Shown: in pieces, positions 37,674 to 48,758 of the stretch
How positions within the stretch are numbered: position 1 is the first letter of the stretch
How the letters are laid out: the number at the start of each line of letters is the position of its first letter
Assembly (NCBI RefSeq): GCF_014648175.1
Contig: NZ_BMQP01000018.1
Span: forward strand, 62,001 to 126,000
DNA from: Planobispora rosea
GTDB lineage: Bacteria; Actinomycetota; Actinomycetes; Streptosporangiales; Streptosporangiaceae
Direction: 5' to 3'
DNA: 64,000 nucleotides
The notes under the pieces: model-generated
Databases searched by the model: none
Told to the model about the DNA's origin: nothing
What the model saw: the letters and a program-made list of their open reading frames with translations, nothing else
Program-made: the position numbers and the translations under genes

Positions 37674-39098
37674 ATGCCCCAAATCGCCGCCGCGACCTCA
37701 TCTCACCCTGAGGCCCCGACGACCCTCGACCAGCTTCTTGAGCGAGGGCGAGTTCAGGGTCACCTTTCTCTCGCAGAGTTGCGTCACGCCTTCGCCGAGG
37801 CGGGCATCAGCCCCGTCGAGGGCAGGTCGATCCTGCGCGAGCTCACCGAGGCGGGGGTGAGCCTGGCCGCCGAGAACGAGCCCACGCTCGCCGCCGCCAC
37901 CAAGCAGACCGCCGCCAAGAAGACCGCCACCCGCAAGCCCGCCGCCAAGAGCACCACGAGCACCGCGCGCAAGGGCACGGCCCGCAAGGCCGCCTCCGCG
38001 GCCGAGGCGCCCGCCAAGGGCAGGGCCGCCGAGGACAAGGCCGGGGCGGTCACCCCGGACGGCGAGCCGGCCGACCTGCCCGCCGACCTCCTCGACGCCG
38101 AGGTGGAGCTGGACGGCGAGGAGTGGGCCGCCCCCGACCAGGCCGAGCTGGAGGCCGAAGCCTCCACCGACCTGGACGACCAGTCCTCGGCCATGGGTGA
38201 CTCGGTGCACACCTACCTCAAGTCCATCGGCCGCCGGACACTGCTCACCGCGGCCCAGGAGGTCGAGCTGGCCAAGCGGATCGAGGCCGGCCTGTACGCC
38301 GAGCACAAGCTGGAGTCCGAGCCCGGCCTCCCGGCCGACGTCCGCGACGAGCTGGAGTGGATCGCCGAGGACGGCCGCCGCGCCAAGGACCACATGCTCG
38401 AGGCCAACCTCCGGCTCGTGGTCTCCGTCGCCAAGAAGTACACCGACCGGGGCATGGCCCTGCTCGACGTGGTCCAGGAGGGCAACCTCGGGCTGATCCG
38501 CGCGGTGGAGAAGTTCGACTACACCAAGGGCTACAAGTTCTCCACCTACGCCATGTGGTGGATCCGGCAGGCCATCCAGCGCGGCTTCGCCGACTCCGCC
38601 CGCACCATCCGGCTGCCCGTGCACGTGCTGGAGATGCTCTCCAAGCTGTCGCGCGTGGAGCGCGACATGCACCAGCGTCTCGGCCGCGAGCCCACGCCCG
38701 AGGAGCTGGCGGTCGAGCTGGACAAGACTCCCGACCAGATCGAGGAGCTCCTGCGCACCAGCCGCCAGCCGATCAGCCTGAACGCCACCATCGGCGAGGA
38801 CGGCGAGACCACCATCGGCGACCTCATCGAGGACGTCGACTCCCTGGAGGCCTCGGAGGTCGTGGACCGCCAGCTGCTGGGCGAGCAGCTGCGCGGCGTG
38901 CTCGGCAACCTCTCCCCGCGGGAGGCCCGGATCATGGCGCTGCGCTTCGGCCTCGTGGACGGCAAGCCCCACACGCTCGACGAGATCGGCAAGCACCTCG
39001 GCCTGACCCGCGAGCGCATCCGCCAGCTGGAGAAGGAGTCCCTGTCCAAGCTGCGCCACCCGAGCAACACCCGCCCGCTGCTCGACTGGGCCAGCTGA
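37674..39098 (+). CDS. Primary-type sigma-70 factor (HrdB architecture)
   Basis: The 474-residue protein starts at ATG 37674 after GGAGGAGG. It has a region 1.1-like start (residues 17-65: [21 protein letters not shown]), an Ala/Lys-rich linker (75-115) and an acidic stretch, then region 1.2 ([24 protein letters not shown]), region 2 ([35 protein letters not shown]), region 2.4 ([19 protein letters not shown]), region 3 and region 4 ([20 protein letters not shown]). The plan is that of HrdB/SigA. However, region 2 differs from the canonical HrdB sequence (for example [19 protein letters not shown] instead of TRAMADQARTIRIPVHMVE), so it may be a paralogue rather than the housekeeping factor. 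Confidence 0.88.
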   Translation: MPQIAAATSSHPEAPTTLDQLLERGRVQGHLSLAELRHAFAEAGISPVEGRSILRELTEAGVSLAAENEPTLAAATKQTAAKKTATRKPAAKSTTSTARKGTARKAASAAEAPAKGRAAEDKAGAVTPDGEPADLPADLLDAEVELDGEEWAAPDQAELEAEASTDLDDQSSAMGDSVHTYLKSIGRRTLLTAAQEVELAKRIEAGLYAEHKLESEPGLPADVRDELEWIAEDGRRAKDHMLEANLRLVVSVAKKYTDRGMALLDVVQEGNLGLIRAVEKFDYTKGYKFSTYAMWWIRQAIQRGFADSARTIRLPVHVLEMLSKLSRVERDMHQRLGREPTPEELAVELDKTPDQIEELLRTSRQPISLNATIGEDGETTIGDLIEDVDSLEASEVVDRQLLGEQLRGVLGNLSPREARIMALRFGLVDGKPHTLDEIGKHLGLTRERIRQLEKESLSKLRHPSNTRPLLDWAS

Positions 39099-39110
39099 GG
39101 CCACCCGGGC

Positions 39111-39146
39111 CCGGACGGACCGGCTGACACGAGCCGGCCCGTCCGG
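39111..39146. terminator. Terminator hairpin after the sigma factor gene
   Basis: A 15-bp stem with one mismatch (CCGGACGGACCGGCT with its near complement) closes a 6-base loop between the convergent sigma factor and NERD genes. Confidence 0.75.
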
Positions 39147-39166
39147 CCCCGGAGGACGTCCGCCGC

Positions 39167-39943
39167 CTACTCGCCCGTACGGCCCCCGCCTCCGGCCGCG
39201 GCCAGGCATCCCCCGTCCCCGGCGTACGGCGGCAGCAGCCGTTCGGCGGCCTCGCCCAGGGCGACGATCTGGTCCGTGTCGAGCCGTACGGCCTGGCCGG
39301 TGATCCAGGGGCGTACCCTCGGCGCGCGCATCAGCAGGACGCCCGACGCCCTGATCGCGCCCCAGCGGGGCAGTCGCGCCCCGTGGACCGCCAGCAGCGG
39401 CACCGCCTCCACCCGGCGGCCGTACTCGCCGCTCAGAGCCTCGGCGACCTCCCGCGCCGCGGCGGCCACCGCCCGGACCTCGCGGTCGGCGGGGTTGCGC
39501 CCGATCCACAACCGGCCCCGGCCTACGGCGACCCGGACGCACCGGCGCCAGCGCCTGGACTCCACCACGTAGATCCCTCGCGGGCCGATCACCAGATGGT
39601 CGACGCGCTTCCCCGAACACGGCAGGGCGCGGTCGTGCAGCACCACGTAGCCGCGGTGGAGCAGGGGACGCAGCATCCGGGCGGTAGCCCGCTCCCCGGA
39701 CAGCCCTCCGCGCCGGATCACCGCCGGCAGGTCCATGCAGCGGCGGTACACCACGTCGGCCGGGGCGGCGAGCCCCGCGGCGACGAGACCGGCGTGCCAG
39801 TCCCAGACCAGCGCCAACGCCGCGAAGGCGACCACCGTGGCCGCCGCGCGCAGGGCCAGGCGCCCCCGCCACCCCAGGTCCTGTGACTCTCTGTAGCGGT
39901 TTTTGAATCTGATCCCCGATGTCAGCATCGATGAGTTGATCAT
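39167..39943 (-). CDS. NERD-domain membrane-associated protein
   Basis: The 258-residue protein has two hydrophobic stretches (about 28-60), then a NERD (nuclease-related) domain: GERATARMLRPL, HDRALPCSGKRVDHLVIGPRGIYVVESRRWRR. The last stretch keeps the DHLVIGPxGIYVVExK pattern of restriction-type folds, but the catalytic Lys of the ExK part is replaced by Arg here. The domain is thought to act on DNA; a function has not been shown in such proteins. It is a single gene whose C-terminal part is low-complexity. Confidence 0.8.
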   Translation of the reverse strand: MINSSMLTSGIRFKNRYRESQDLGWRGRLALRAAATVVAFAALALVWDWHAGLVAAGLAAPADVVYRRCMDLPAVIRRGGLSGERATARMLRPLLHRGYVVLHDRALPCSGKRVDHLVIGPRGIYVVESRRWRRCVRVAVGRGRLWIGRNPADREVRAVAAAAREVAEALSGEYGRRVEAVPLLAVHGARLPRWGAIRASGVLLMRAPRVRPWITGQAVRLDTDQIVALGEAAERLLPPYAGDGGCLAAAGGGGRTGE

Positions 39944-40121
39944 CGCCGGACTCCCCCCGGAGCGGCCGCACGGCCGTGCGAGCGACTGGATCGGGCGTCA
40001 CCGGCCCGAACTCTCCGCACACACCGTGCGTGTCCGGCCCCCTCCGGCGATCACCCCTCATTAACTCCATATCGTGACACGGCAAGTACAATGGGTATCC
40101 ATCGGGGTCACACGTGGGGCG

Positions 40122-40490
40122 TCAGATGTTCTCCGGCTCGTCGCACCAGCGCGAGGCGGCCGGATCGCCGAGGTCGGCGCCGCCGAGTCCGTAGCAGAAC
40201 TTCGCCCGCTCGATCGAGCCGACGACGACCGAGTCCTCCACGCACCCCCGGCCAGGTCCGGCCTGCACGACGACCACCCGGCCCATCGTCGTGCGATACT
40301 GCACCGCCACCCTGCGATCGTCGGTCGAGTGGTCACACAGCGTCACATTCTCGCGGTCGCCGCTGATCTCCACTTCCCCGACGCCGTCGAGCCCGCCGAT
40401 CCAGGGGGCCCGGCCCGTCTCCGCGTGAGCCGATGCACTGGCCAGCAACGTGCCCGTCAGCACGGCGGCCACCACGACCCTGTCCTCCAC
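40122..40490 (-). CDS. Secreted small protein of unknown function
   Basis: The product has 122 residues from GTG 40490, preceded by GAGGAG seven bases upstream. A signal peptide covers about residues 1-24 (EDRVVVAAVLTGTLLASASAHA). The mature part has four cysteines (LCDHS, RGCVED, KFCYGL, RWCDEP) that could form two disulphides. Composition is otherwise mixed. It is not assigned to a family. Similar cysteine-containing secreted proteins are common in actinomycetes. Confidence 0.7.
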   Translation of the reverse strand: MEDRVVVAAVLTGTLLASASAHAETGRAPWIGGLDGVGEVEISGDRENVTLCDHSTDDRRVAVQYRTTMGRVVVVQAGPGRGCVEDSVVVGSIERAKFCYGLGGADLGDPAASRWCDEPENI

Positions 40491-40657
40491 AGATGAACTC
40501 CTCTCCGTGACCAGGAGAAGCCATGGTCTCACCTGGAGTAAAGGATTGGACACTCTTCGTCATGGATGCGGGCGGTCCTCACCCCGGAGGGATACCGCGC
40601 ACAGCACTCGGCCCCGGCACGGCGTGCCGGGGCCGGAGAGCAGACCTCAGCGGAGAG

Positions 40658-40691
40658 CGGAGATCGGTGGAGAGCGGAGATCGGTGGAGAG
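40658..40691. repeat. 17-bp direct repeat, two copies
   Basis: Unit CGGAGATCGGTGGAGAG occurs at 40658 and 40675, with partial copies on both sides. It lies at the 3' side of the next minus-strand gene. Confidence 0.85.
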
Positions 40692-40697
40692 CGGGGC

Positions 40698-41096
40698 TCA
40701 GTGGGCGGTGCCGATGGGGAGGATGTCCTTGGGGATGCCGGTGAGCCGGTTCTGCTCGCGCAGGGTGCGCAGGCGCTCGACCTCGGTGGTCCACATGGCG
40801 CCCGTCGGAGTCGCCCTGGCCTTGCGGCGGCGGATCCGGTCGTCGTATGCCTTGACGCCGAAGGCGGCGCGCCGGCAGGCCTCGGCGGCGCGCAGCGCCT
40901 CGGTGATCGCCCGGTCCAGGACCAGGCCCGCCGCCCGCAGCTCACCGGTGGAGGCCGGGAGGGACTGCAACCGGCGCAGCTCGGCCTCCGCCGCCCGCGC
41001 CTTCTCCAGGAGCTCGGGGAAGCTCTTCCCGACCTCCCGGTCAGCGTGGTAACGGACCTCCGCCTCACGGCTCACCCGCGGTCGGAAAAACGCCAT
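40698..41096 (-). CDS. Conserved-looking cytoplasmic protein of unknown function
   Basis: The 132-residue product starts at ATG 41096 with MAFFRPRVSREAEVRYHADREVG; AAAGGGCAG stands upstream. It is helical and charged throughout, with a coiled-coil-like central part (EKARAAEAELRRLQSLPAS, ITEALRAAEACRRAAFG). No family is recognised. A longer form from 41216 is not favoured because it has basic low-complexity sequence. It is divergent from the TetR gene, with a 173-bp spacer, and may be a target of that regulator. Confidence 0.6.
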   Translation of the reverse strand: MAFFRPRVSREAEVRYHADREVGKSFPELLEKARAAEAELRRLQSLPASTGELRAAGLVLDRAITEALRAAEACRRAAFGVKAYDDRIRRRKARATPTGAMWTTEVERLRTLREQNRLTGIPKDILPIGTAH

Positions 41097-41232
41097 CGTC
41101 TGCCCTTTCTCACCCCGGCGCCGGACATCCCGGCGCACATCATTGCGCAGCCTACGCCGTCGGCGTCCGCCCCACGCACTCAGGCCGTCCCGGGCCCCGC
41201 GGGCGGGTCGTGTCACGTCGGCGCGCCTCCCT

Positions 41233-41243
41233 TTACACAGTAA
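41233..41243. promoter_or_regulatory. TTAC-ACA-GTAA inverted repeat upstream of the TetR gene
   Basis: Arms TTAC/GTAA with a 3-bp centre end 26 bp before the TetR start. A site there would overlap its promoter, so autoregulation is possible. The motif resembles that at 19102. Confidence 0.4.
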
Positions 41244-41269
41244 GGCATCACCTGGCAGGATGATCGCCC

Positions 41270-41854
41270 ATGCCTGCCAAGCGACCTCCGATCCCGCTCT
41301 CCCGGGAGCGCATCATCGAGGCGGCCCTGCACATCGCCGACAGCCAGGGGCTGCGGCGGCTGACGATGCGCCGGCTGGGTGACGCCCTCCAGGTGGAGGC
41401 CATGGCCATCTACCATCACCTGCCCCGCGGCAAGGACGCGCTCATGGACGCCCTGGCCGAGCACGTCACCGCCGTCCACGCCGAACCCGCCGACAGCTGG
41501 CAGGAGACCGCGCGAGCGTGGTGCCGGGCGAGCCGGGAGGCGCTGCGGGAGCACCCCGGGGTGCTGGCGCTGGCCCTCACCAAGCAGCCCAAGGGCCGGG
41601 CCGCGATGGCCATCAGGGAGCAGACGGAGCAACTCGCCGAGGGCGGGCTGGAGAACGCGCCGGAGGCCGTCCGGGCGCTGCGGGCCTACGTCCTGGGCGC
41701 CGTCGCGGTGGAGGTCCAGCAGTCGGGCTGGGCCGAACCGCCCGGTGACGACGACGAACCCTGGCGGCCCCCGTCGCGGGGCGGCGGCAGCACCGCGTCG
41801 GACGCCGACTTCGAGCGCGGCCTGAACGCCCTGCTGGCCGGCCTCGGGACCTGA
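41270..41854 (+). CDS. TetR-family regulator
   Basis: The 194-residue protein has the TetR helix-turn-helix at about 10-60: LSRERIIEAALHIADSQGL, then MRRLGDALQVEAMAIYHHLPRGKDAL. The remaining helices are the TetR_C ligand and dimer domain, with a Pro/Gly-rich loop near the C-terminus (PPGDDDEPWRPPSRGGG). Such regulators repress drug or lipid genes. The neighbouring divergent gene of unknown function or a distant gene may be its target. The 3' end includes part of a 23-bp tandem repeat. Confidence 0.92.
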   Translation: MPAKRPPIPLSRERIIEAALHIADSQGLRRLTMRRLGDALQVEAMAIYHHLPRGKDALMDALAEHVTAVHAEPADSWQETARAWCRASREALREHPGVLALALTKQPKGRAAMAIREQTEQLAEGGLENAPEAVRALRAYVLGAVAVEVQQSGWAEPPGDDDEPWRPPSRGGGSTASDADFERGLNALLAGLGT

Positions 41855-41893
41855 ACACCGCCGGCCTCGGGACCCGAACACCGCCGGCCTCGG
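41840..41893. repeat. 23-bp tandem repeat across the TetR gene stop
   Basis: Two copies (41840-41862 and 41863-41885) start GGCCTCGGGACC, and a third begins at 41886. The stop codon of the TetR gene is inside the first copy, so the array is a duplication of the gene end. Confidence 0.85.
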
Positions 41894-42603
41894 CGGCTGA
41901 ACGCCCGGCGCGGCGCGGGACCGGGCTCGCCCCCCTGTCGCGCCGGGGAGCGGGGCGCCCGTGCCGGAGAAGTGGTTCGCGCGGTGTGCTCGCGCCGTAG
42001 GGGGCCGCTGCGGCGTCATCCTGCTCTTCGGGGGTAGGGAGGGCGGGCCGGGGTCCGTCCGGCGCAGCGACGGATCGCACTACCGTCTACCGTACTACCC
42101 GGAGTAATTGGCTGATAATGTATTGTGACATCGGCTTTGCCTTCCCCGCATTCCGTCGGCCGCGGACACCTCCGCCCTCCCGGCTCCGTAGCACGGCGGA
42201 CCGTTCCACCTCCCCTCCCACTCTGACCGCAGTCCACAAGGAACTGGTAATCGATCATTTACCGAATTACGGTGTGTCGCACTTGGCCTGTTATGTCGCG
42301 ATAGGGCAGTCTGTGGGGAGAGGGCAGATGTGTTACAGGTCACCCCCCCGAACGGGTCTTGACGGGCCACCCCTCCAGTGGTTCTGAAACGGTCCTAACT
42401 GACTATGTCGCCCGGGCGTGACCCATCGCACACTTGATCTGTCCATCGTGTGCGCCTCACCCCGTTCGAGACGCGCACGGCCATATGTCAACCCAGATGC
42501 TCGTCCCCCGTCATGCGTGGGAACGGGGTCCCATCGGTGACGGTGCCCGCCGAACGCCTGATGCCGACCCCGGCGAGCCGATACGAGATCCGGAGGCACG
42601 CCG
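41855..42603. other. 749-bp intergenic region with an A+T-richer pocket
   Basis: No coding region is convincing. Part of the TetR-end repeat fills the first 40 bp. From about 42085 to 42320 the sequence is visibly richer in A+T than the surroundings and contains TGATAATG and an imperfect inverted repeat GGTAATCGATCATTTACC (42246-42263). This could be promoter or binding-site DNA, or a gene remnant. No RNA family was recognised. Confidence 0.6.
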
Positions 42604-42795
42604 ATGTGCCCGCACGAGCCGTCCTGTCCGCCCGCCGAGGCACGGGACCGCGAGGCCGCCAGAACCATGGCTTCCCACCCCGAGCAGGGCTGGAGCCTGC
42701 TCTGCAACGGTGTGGTGCTGTTCGAGGACACCGGCGAGCTGTTGCCCGACGGTGGCGTCATCGAGCCGCACCGGCCCCTGGCCGAGGCTGTCTGA
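42604..42795 (+). CDS. DUF5999 small protein
   Basis: The 63-residue protein begins MCPHEPSCPP and contains ADREAAR-like sequence (here RDREAART) and the conserved stretch HPEQGWSLLCNGVVLFEDTG, then LLPDG and PHRP. It matches the short DUF5999 family of Streptomyces and relatives. Two cysteines at the N-terminus and one in the centre might bind metal. The function is unknown. The start is ATG 42604. It is a single gene with a downstream terminator. Confidence 0.85.
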   Translation: MCPHEPSCPPAEARDREAARTMASHPEQGWSLLCNGVVLFEDTGELLPDGGVIEPHRPLAEAV

Positions 42796-42809
42796 GCACC
42801 GGAGCCGGC

Positions 42810-42845
42810 GACACCGCGGCCGGCGCTGCCCGGCCCCGCGGTGTC
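42810..42845. terminator. Bidirectional terminator hairpin
   Basis: A 10-bp perfect stem GACACCGCGG/CCGCGGTGTC, extended inward by CCGG pairs, lies between the convergent DUF5999 and alpha/beta hydrolase genes. Confidence 0.75.
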
Positions 42846-43464
42846 ACGCCGGACCCGGCCGCGTTCCCTTCCGCCGCATCCTCTCCCCCAGCCAGTCCGC
42901 GACGACCTCGCCGACCCGGGCGGGATCCCGGTTCAGATCGTGCCCCTCACCCGCCAGCACCACCAGACGTGCGGCGTCGGCCGCCTCGGGCACGCCGAAG
43001 GGGTCGCGATCCCCGTTGACCACCAGCACCTCCGTCCCCGCCGCCCGCAGTTCCGGCGCCCGCGAGCGCTCCGGCTTCCTCGGCGGGTGCAGCGGGAAGG
43101 CCAGGGCGACGACCGCCTCGGCCCCGACCGCGCGAGCCGTACGGCAGGCGACCCTGGCCCCGTTGCTCCGCCCGCCCTGCGCGAGCGGCAGCCCGGGGTG
43201 ACCGCGGCGGATCTCCTCCACCGCCGCCGTCCACGCCTCGTCCTGTTTGACGGCCGATCCGGGCGCCCGCGCCCCCCGCAGCCGGAACGGCTGCGTCACC
43301 CTGGCGACCACACCGCCGATCTTCAGCACGGCGTCCCGTACGGCCAGCAGGTCCGGCGCGTCCACTCCCCCGGCCGAACCGTGCGTGAGGACCAGCAGGA
43401 ACCGGGGGTCCGGCACCCCGTCGACCTCTACCAGGGCCGGGCCGTGCGGCGTCGTGAGCTCCAT
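42844..43464 (-). CDS. Alpha/beta hydrolase of the KANL3/Tex30 family
   Basis: The 206-residue protein starts MELTTPHGPALVEVD and has LLVLTHGSAGGVDAPDL near residue 25. The nucleophile elbow is QGGRSNGARVACRTA (GRSNGA), and the His lies in LAGEGHDLNRD at the C-terminal part. This pattern (HGxGGG, GRSMGG-like, GxxHD) is that of the KANL3/Tex30 or dienelactone-like hydrolases of about 200 residues. The substrate is unknown. It is a single gene convergent with the DUF5999 gene. Confidence 0.87.
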   Translation of the reverse strand: MELTTPHGPALVEVDGVPDPRFLLVLTHGSAGGVDAPDLLAVRDAVLKIGGVVARVTQPFRLRGARAPGSAVKQDEAWTAAVEEIRRGHPGLPLAQGGRSNGARVACRTARAVGAEAVVALAFPLHPPRKPERSRAPELRAAGTEVLVVNGDRDPFGVPEAADAARLVVLAGEGHDLNRDPARVGEVVADWLGERMRRKGTRPGPA

Positions 43465-43544
43465 GGGGCGACCGTACAGGGTGGAGACGAATATCCTCCG
43501 GTTGGCCGATGCCCGGCCGCGCTCCCCGGATGCAGACTGGGGGC

Positions 43545-43943
43545 GTGCAGGATTACAACGACATCCGCCAGGACATGCGCGCCACCATCGACGCCCGCCG
43601 CGACCTCGGCCCGGAGTACGAATCCGCGCTGGTGGAGTCGTTCGCCGAGCGTCTCGACGCGACCATCGCCGCGCGTGTGCGCGCCGAGGTCCAGTCCGCC
43701 GGGGTCGCGCCGCACTACCCGGACTACTCCTATCCCCCTCAGCAGTACTACAAGAAGCAGAAGCAGCGCGCCAACCCCTCGATCCCGATCGCCCTGGGCT
43801 CGCTGGGCATCGGCGTTCCGCTGACCGGCATCGCCGCGGCCGAGGGCGGTCTCGCGGGGCTCCTGATCGCCTGGGGCGGCATCGCGGTGGTCAACATCGC
43901 CCACGCGCTCGGCAACCTGCGCCACCGCGACCACCGCGACTGA
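43545..43943 (+). CDS. Membrane protein of unknown function
   Basis: The 132-residue product starts at GTG 43545, just after GGGGGC; a longer form is possible. An N-terminal helix with an amphipathic pattern (QDYNDIRQDMRATIDARRDL, then ESALVESFAERLDATIA) precedes a Tyr/Pro/Lys-rich strip (PHYPDYSYPPQQYYKKQKQ) and two hydrophobic segments at the C-terminus. It is typical of actinobacterial small membrane proteins whose role is unknown. Confidence 0.72.
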   Translation: MQDYNDIRQDMRATIDARRDLGPEYESALVESFAERLDATIAARVRAEVQSAGVAPHYPDYSYPPQQYYKKQKQRANPSIPIALGSLGIGVPLTGIAAAEGGLAGLLIAWGGIAVVNIAHALGNLRHRDHRD

Positions 43944-43973
43944 CGGCCCGCCCGGCCCGGTCAGACGTCGCGG

Positions 43974-44756
43974 TCAGATGTCGCGGTCGAGGCGCAGGCG
44001 CACCTCCGCGGCGAGTTGCTCGTCGGCGTGGTCGAGCCCGTAGCGCCACACCCGCTCGGCGTCCTCGTCGCGCCCGCGCAACGGGAGCGTGCGGGCCAGG
44101 AGCTCGATGGCCAGGGCGCTGGTCTCGGCGTCCCCGCCGTCCTCCACCGCCGCGGTGAACTCCGCGCACGCCAGCTCCAGATGCGCGATGCCGAGCAGCA
44201 CCCGCAGGCGCGGCCCGTCGACCGCCTCGGGGATCTCCAGAGCCTCCAGGAGCGCCTGAGCCGCCTGCCCGGCCTCTCCGTCCGCCAGCAGGAGTTCGGC
44301 CAGCCACAGAGCCGCCTGGGGGGCGATCTCGGGGTCGCCGGTGGCCAGGGCGGCCCGCAGGGCCTCACGCGCCTCCTCCTCCCCCGCGGCCAGGCGCGCG
44401 AGCGCCAGGTGCGCCACCGGCACGTAGGCCGGGTTCCCCAGGCCGAGCGCGGCCTGCCAGGCCGCGCGGGCCTGGTCGGGCCGGTCCTCCGCCTCGAAGC
44501 TCCGGGCGAGCAGGCACGCCGCCTGGGGGGCGAACTCGGGGTGCCCGGTCGCCAGCGCGGTCCGCGCGGCCGCCCGCGCGCCCGGTACATCTCCTCGCTC
44601 CTGGAGCACCGCCGCCAGGCCCACCGCGGCCTGGGCGCGATCGGGCCCCTCGGCGTCGGCCGCCAGTTCCGCGAGGATCGTCGCGGCGCCGTCCAGGTCG
44701 CCGTCCTCGGCGAGCCGGCGCGCGGTCTCCAGGGGACGCGTGTCCACCTCAGGCAT
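43974..44756 (-). CDS. TPR-repeat protein
   Basis: The 260-residue protein begins at ATG 44756, with GGGGAGGA upstream. It is built of helical repeats of 34 residues resembling tetratricopeptide units: LETARRLAEDGDLDGAATILAELA, RAQAAVGLAAVLQERGDVPGARAA, and similar units with GHPEFAPQAACLLA. A scaffold function is likely; no enzyme motif is seen. It stands downstream of gcvP on the same strand, separated by a terminator hairpin, so it is probably a separate transcription unit. Confidence 0.8.
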   Translation of the reverse strand: MPEVDTRPLETARRLAEDGDLDGAATILAELAADAEGPDRAQAAVGLAAVLQERGDVPGARAAARTALATGHPEFAPQAACLLARSFEAEDRPDQARAAWQAALGLGNPAYVPVAHLALARLAAGEEEAREALRAALATGDPEIAPQAALWLAELLLADGEAGQAAQALLEALEIPEAVDGPRLRVLLGIAHLELACAEFTAAVEDGGDAETSALAIELLARTLPLRGRDEDAERVWRYGLDHADEQLAAEVRLRLDRDI

Positions 44757-44781
44757 GCAGGGTCCTCCCCGGGTAAGGAAT

Positions 44782-44807
44782 CGCCCCGAGCCTAACGACT
44801 CGGGGCG
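44782..44807 (-). terminator. Terminator hairpin after gcvP
   Basis: A perfect 9-bp stem CGCCCCGAG/CTCGGGGCG with an 8-base loop lies 67 bp downstream of the gcvP stop and 26 bp upstream of the TPR gene start. Confidence 0.8.
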
Positions 44808-44873
44808 GTGTTCGTCCCCCTGCATTCGCCTTCGGATGCGCGGCCCGTCCCCGGCCGCGCCCCGGCGGCGGGA

Positions 44874-47729
<2,856 letters not shown>

Positions 47730-47780
47730 GGAAAGCCTCCCGAGGCGGTGGAGACCGGCGCTGGGCGCAGGCGTGTGCCG

Positions 47781-47978
47781 TCTCCCCCTCTGTCATCACG
47801 ACCTGAGAGTTTCACCTGCCCCGCGAAGGGCGGCTTTCACCGTCGGTGAGACACGCCTGGCGGGCGCACCTGCTTTCCAGAGTCGCCTCGTCCGTGCGGT
47901 ACAGGGTGCCTGAGAGATTCCGGGGAGGTTGCTCCTTCGGCGCCCCGGTCGTGCCGGGGTCTCTCCCGCACAGGGTCG
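47781..47978 (-). promoter_or_regulatory. Tandem glycine riboswitch upstream of gcvP
   Basis: Read on the minus strand, two aptamers follow each other. Aptamer I (about 47978-47900) has GCGGGAGAGACC, CGCCGAAGGAGCAACC and AATCTCTCAGGCACC. Aptamer II (about 47893-47781) has GACTCTGGAAAGC, CACCGACGGTGAAAGCC, GTGAAACTCTCAGG and GACAGAGGGGGAG. These are the conserved elements of the gcvT-type glycine riboswitch. It stands directly before gcvP, 52 bp from the start codon. In gcv operons such tandem switches usually activate expression when glycine is plentiful. Confidence 0.96.
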
Positions 47979-47993
47979 TCAGCGAGATTTACT

Positions 47994-48614
47994 TTACCCC
48001 GTACGGCGCGCCCTGCGGCGGCGGGCCAGTTCATCGGCGTGGTGCCCGGCTAAAGGGTCGTCGCCGGTCTCCGCGCGCTCACTGGGGAGCTCCGCCAGGG
48101 AGCCCTCCACCTCCTGCCACACCCGGCCCAGCGCGATGCCGAACACGCCCTGGCCGCCCTGCAGGAGGTCGATGACCTCATCGGGCGAGGTGCACTCGTA
48201 GACGCTGACGCCATCGCTCATCAGAGTGATCTGGGCGAGGTCGGCGACCCCGCGGGAGCGCAGGTGATGGACGGCGATGCGGATCTGCTGCAGGGAGACG
48301 CCCGTGTCGAGCAGGCGCTTGACGACTTTCAGCACCAGGATGTCGCGGAAGCCGTACAGTCGCTGGGAGCCCGAGCCGTGCGCAGCCCTCACCGTGGGCT
48401 CCACCAGGCCGGTCCGTGCCCAATAGTCCAGTTGCCGGTAGGTGATCCCGGCAGCGGCACAGGCCGTAGGGCCTCGATAGCCGACGTCGGCGGGCAGGTT
48501 CACCGCCTGTCCCTCGAACAGCAGACCCTCTTCTCCGGCACGCTGGCGCGCCGACCGGCGCCGCACCGGATCATCCTGGCCGGCCGCCTTTCCTTCGCCG
48601 CTGCTGACCGCCAC
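47994..48614 (-). CDS. MerR-type regulator (Rv1830-like)
   Basis: The protein has 206 residues from GTG 48614, which has GGAGG six bases upstream; an ATG at 48638 is an alternative. The MerR-like winged helix at about 45-115 contains GITYRQLDYWARTGLVEPTVR and GFRDILVLKVVKRLLDTGVSLQQIR. A C-terminal part with DLAQITLMSDGVSVYECTSPDEVIDLL lacks the usual Cys of metal sensors. By position and sequence it matches mycobacterial Rv1830, between a BFN protein gene and gcvP; that protein affects cell division and stress. It is 380 bp upstream of the riboswitch leader and transcribed in the same direction. Confidence 0.9.
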   Translation of the reverse strand: MAVSSGEGKAAGQDDPVRRRSARQRAGEEGLLFEGQAVNLPADVGYRGPTACAAAGITYRQLDYWARTGLVEPTVRAAHGSGSQRLYGFRDILVLKVVKRLLDTGVSLQQIRIAVHHLRSRGVADLAQITLMSDGVSVYECTSPDEVIDLLQGGQGVFGIALGRVWQEVEGSLAELPSERAETGDDPLAGHHADELARRRRARRTG

Positions 48615-48758
48615 TGCGGACCTCCGGCTTTCTCTCATCCCATGGCCTGATCTGGGGGTTTGCACACGGCCATAGGTTCACTCGCACCGTAAGACTGGGA
48701 CTCACCTCAGTCAACGACCCCACTCGGCGCGTCGTGAAGCGTAAATGCACCGAAATTC

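Noticed and set aside
42118-42387. Short open frames in the A+T-richer spacer
   Set aside because: No ribosome-binding site or family sequence; amino acid composition looks random.
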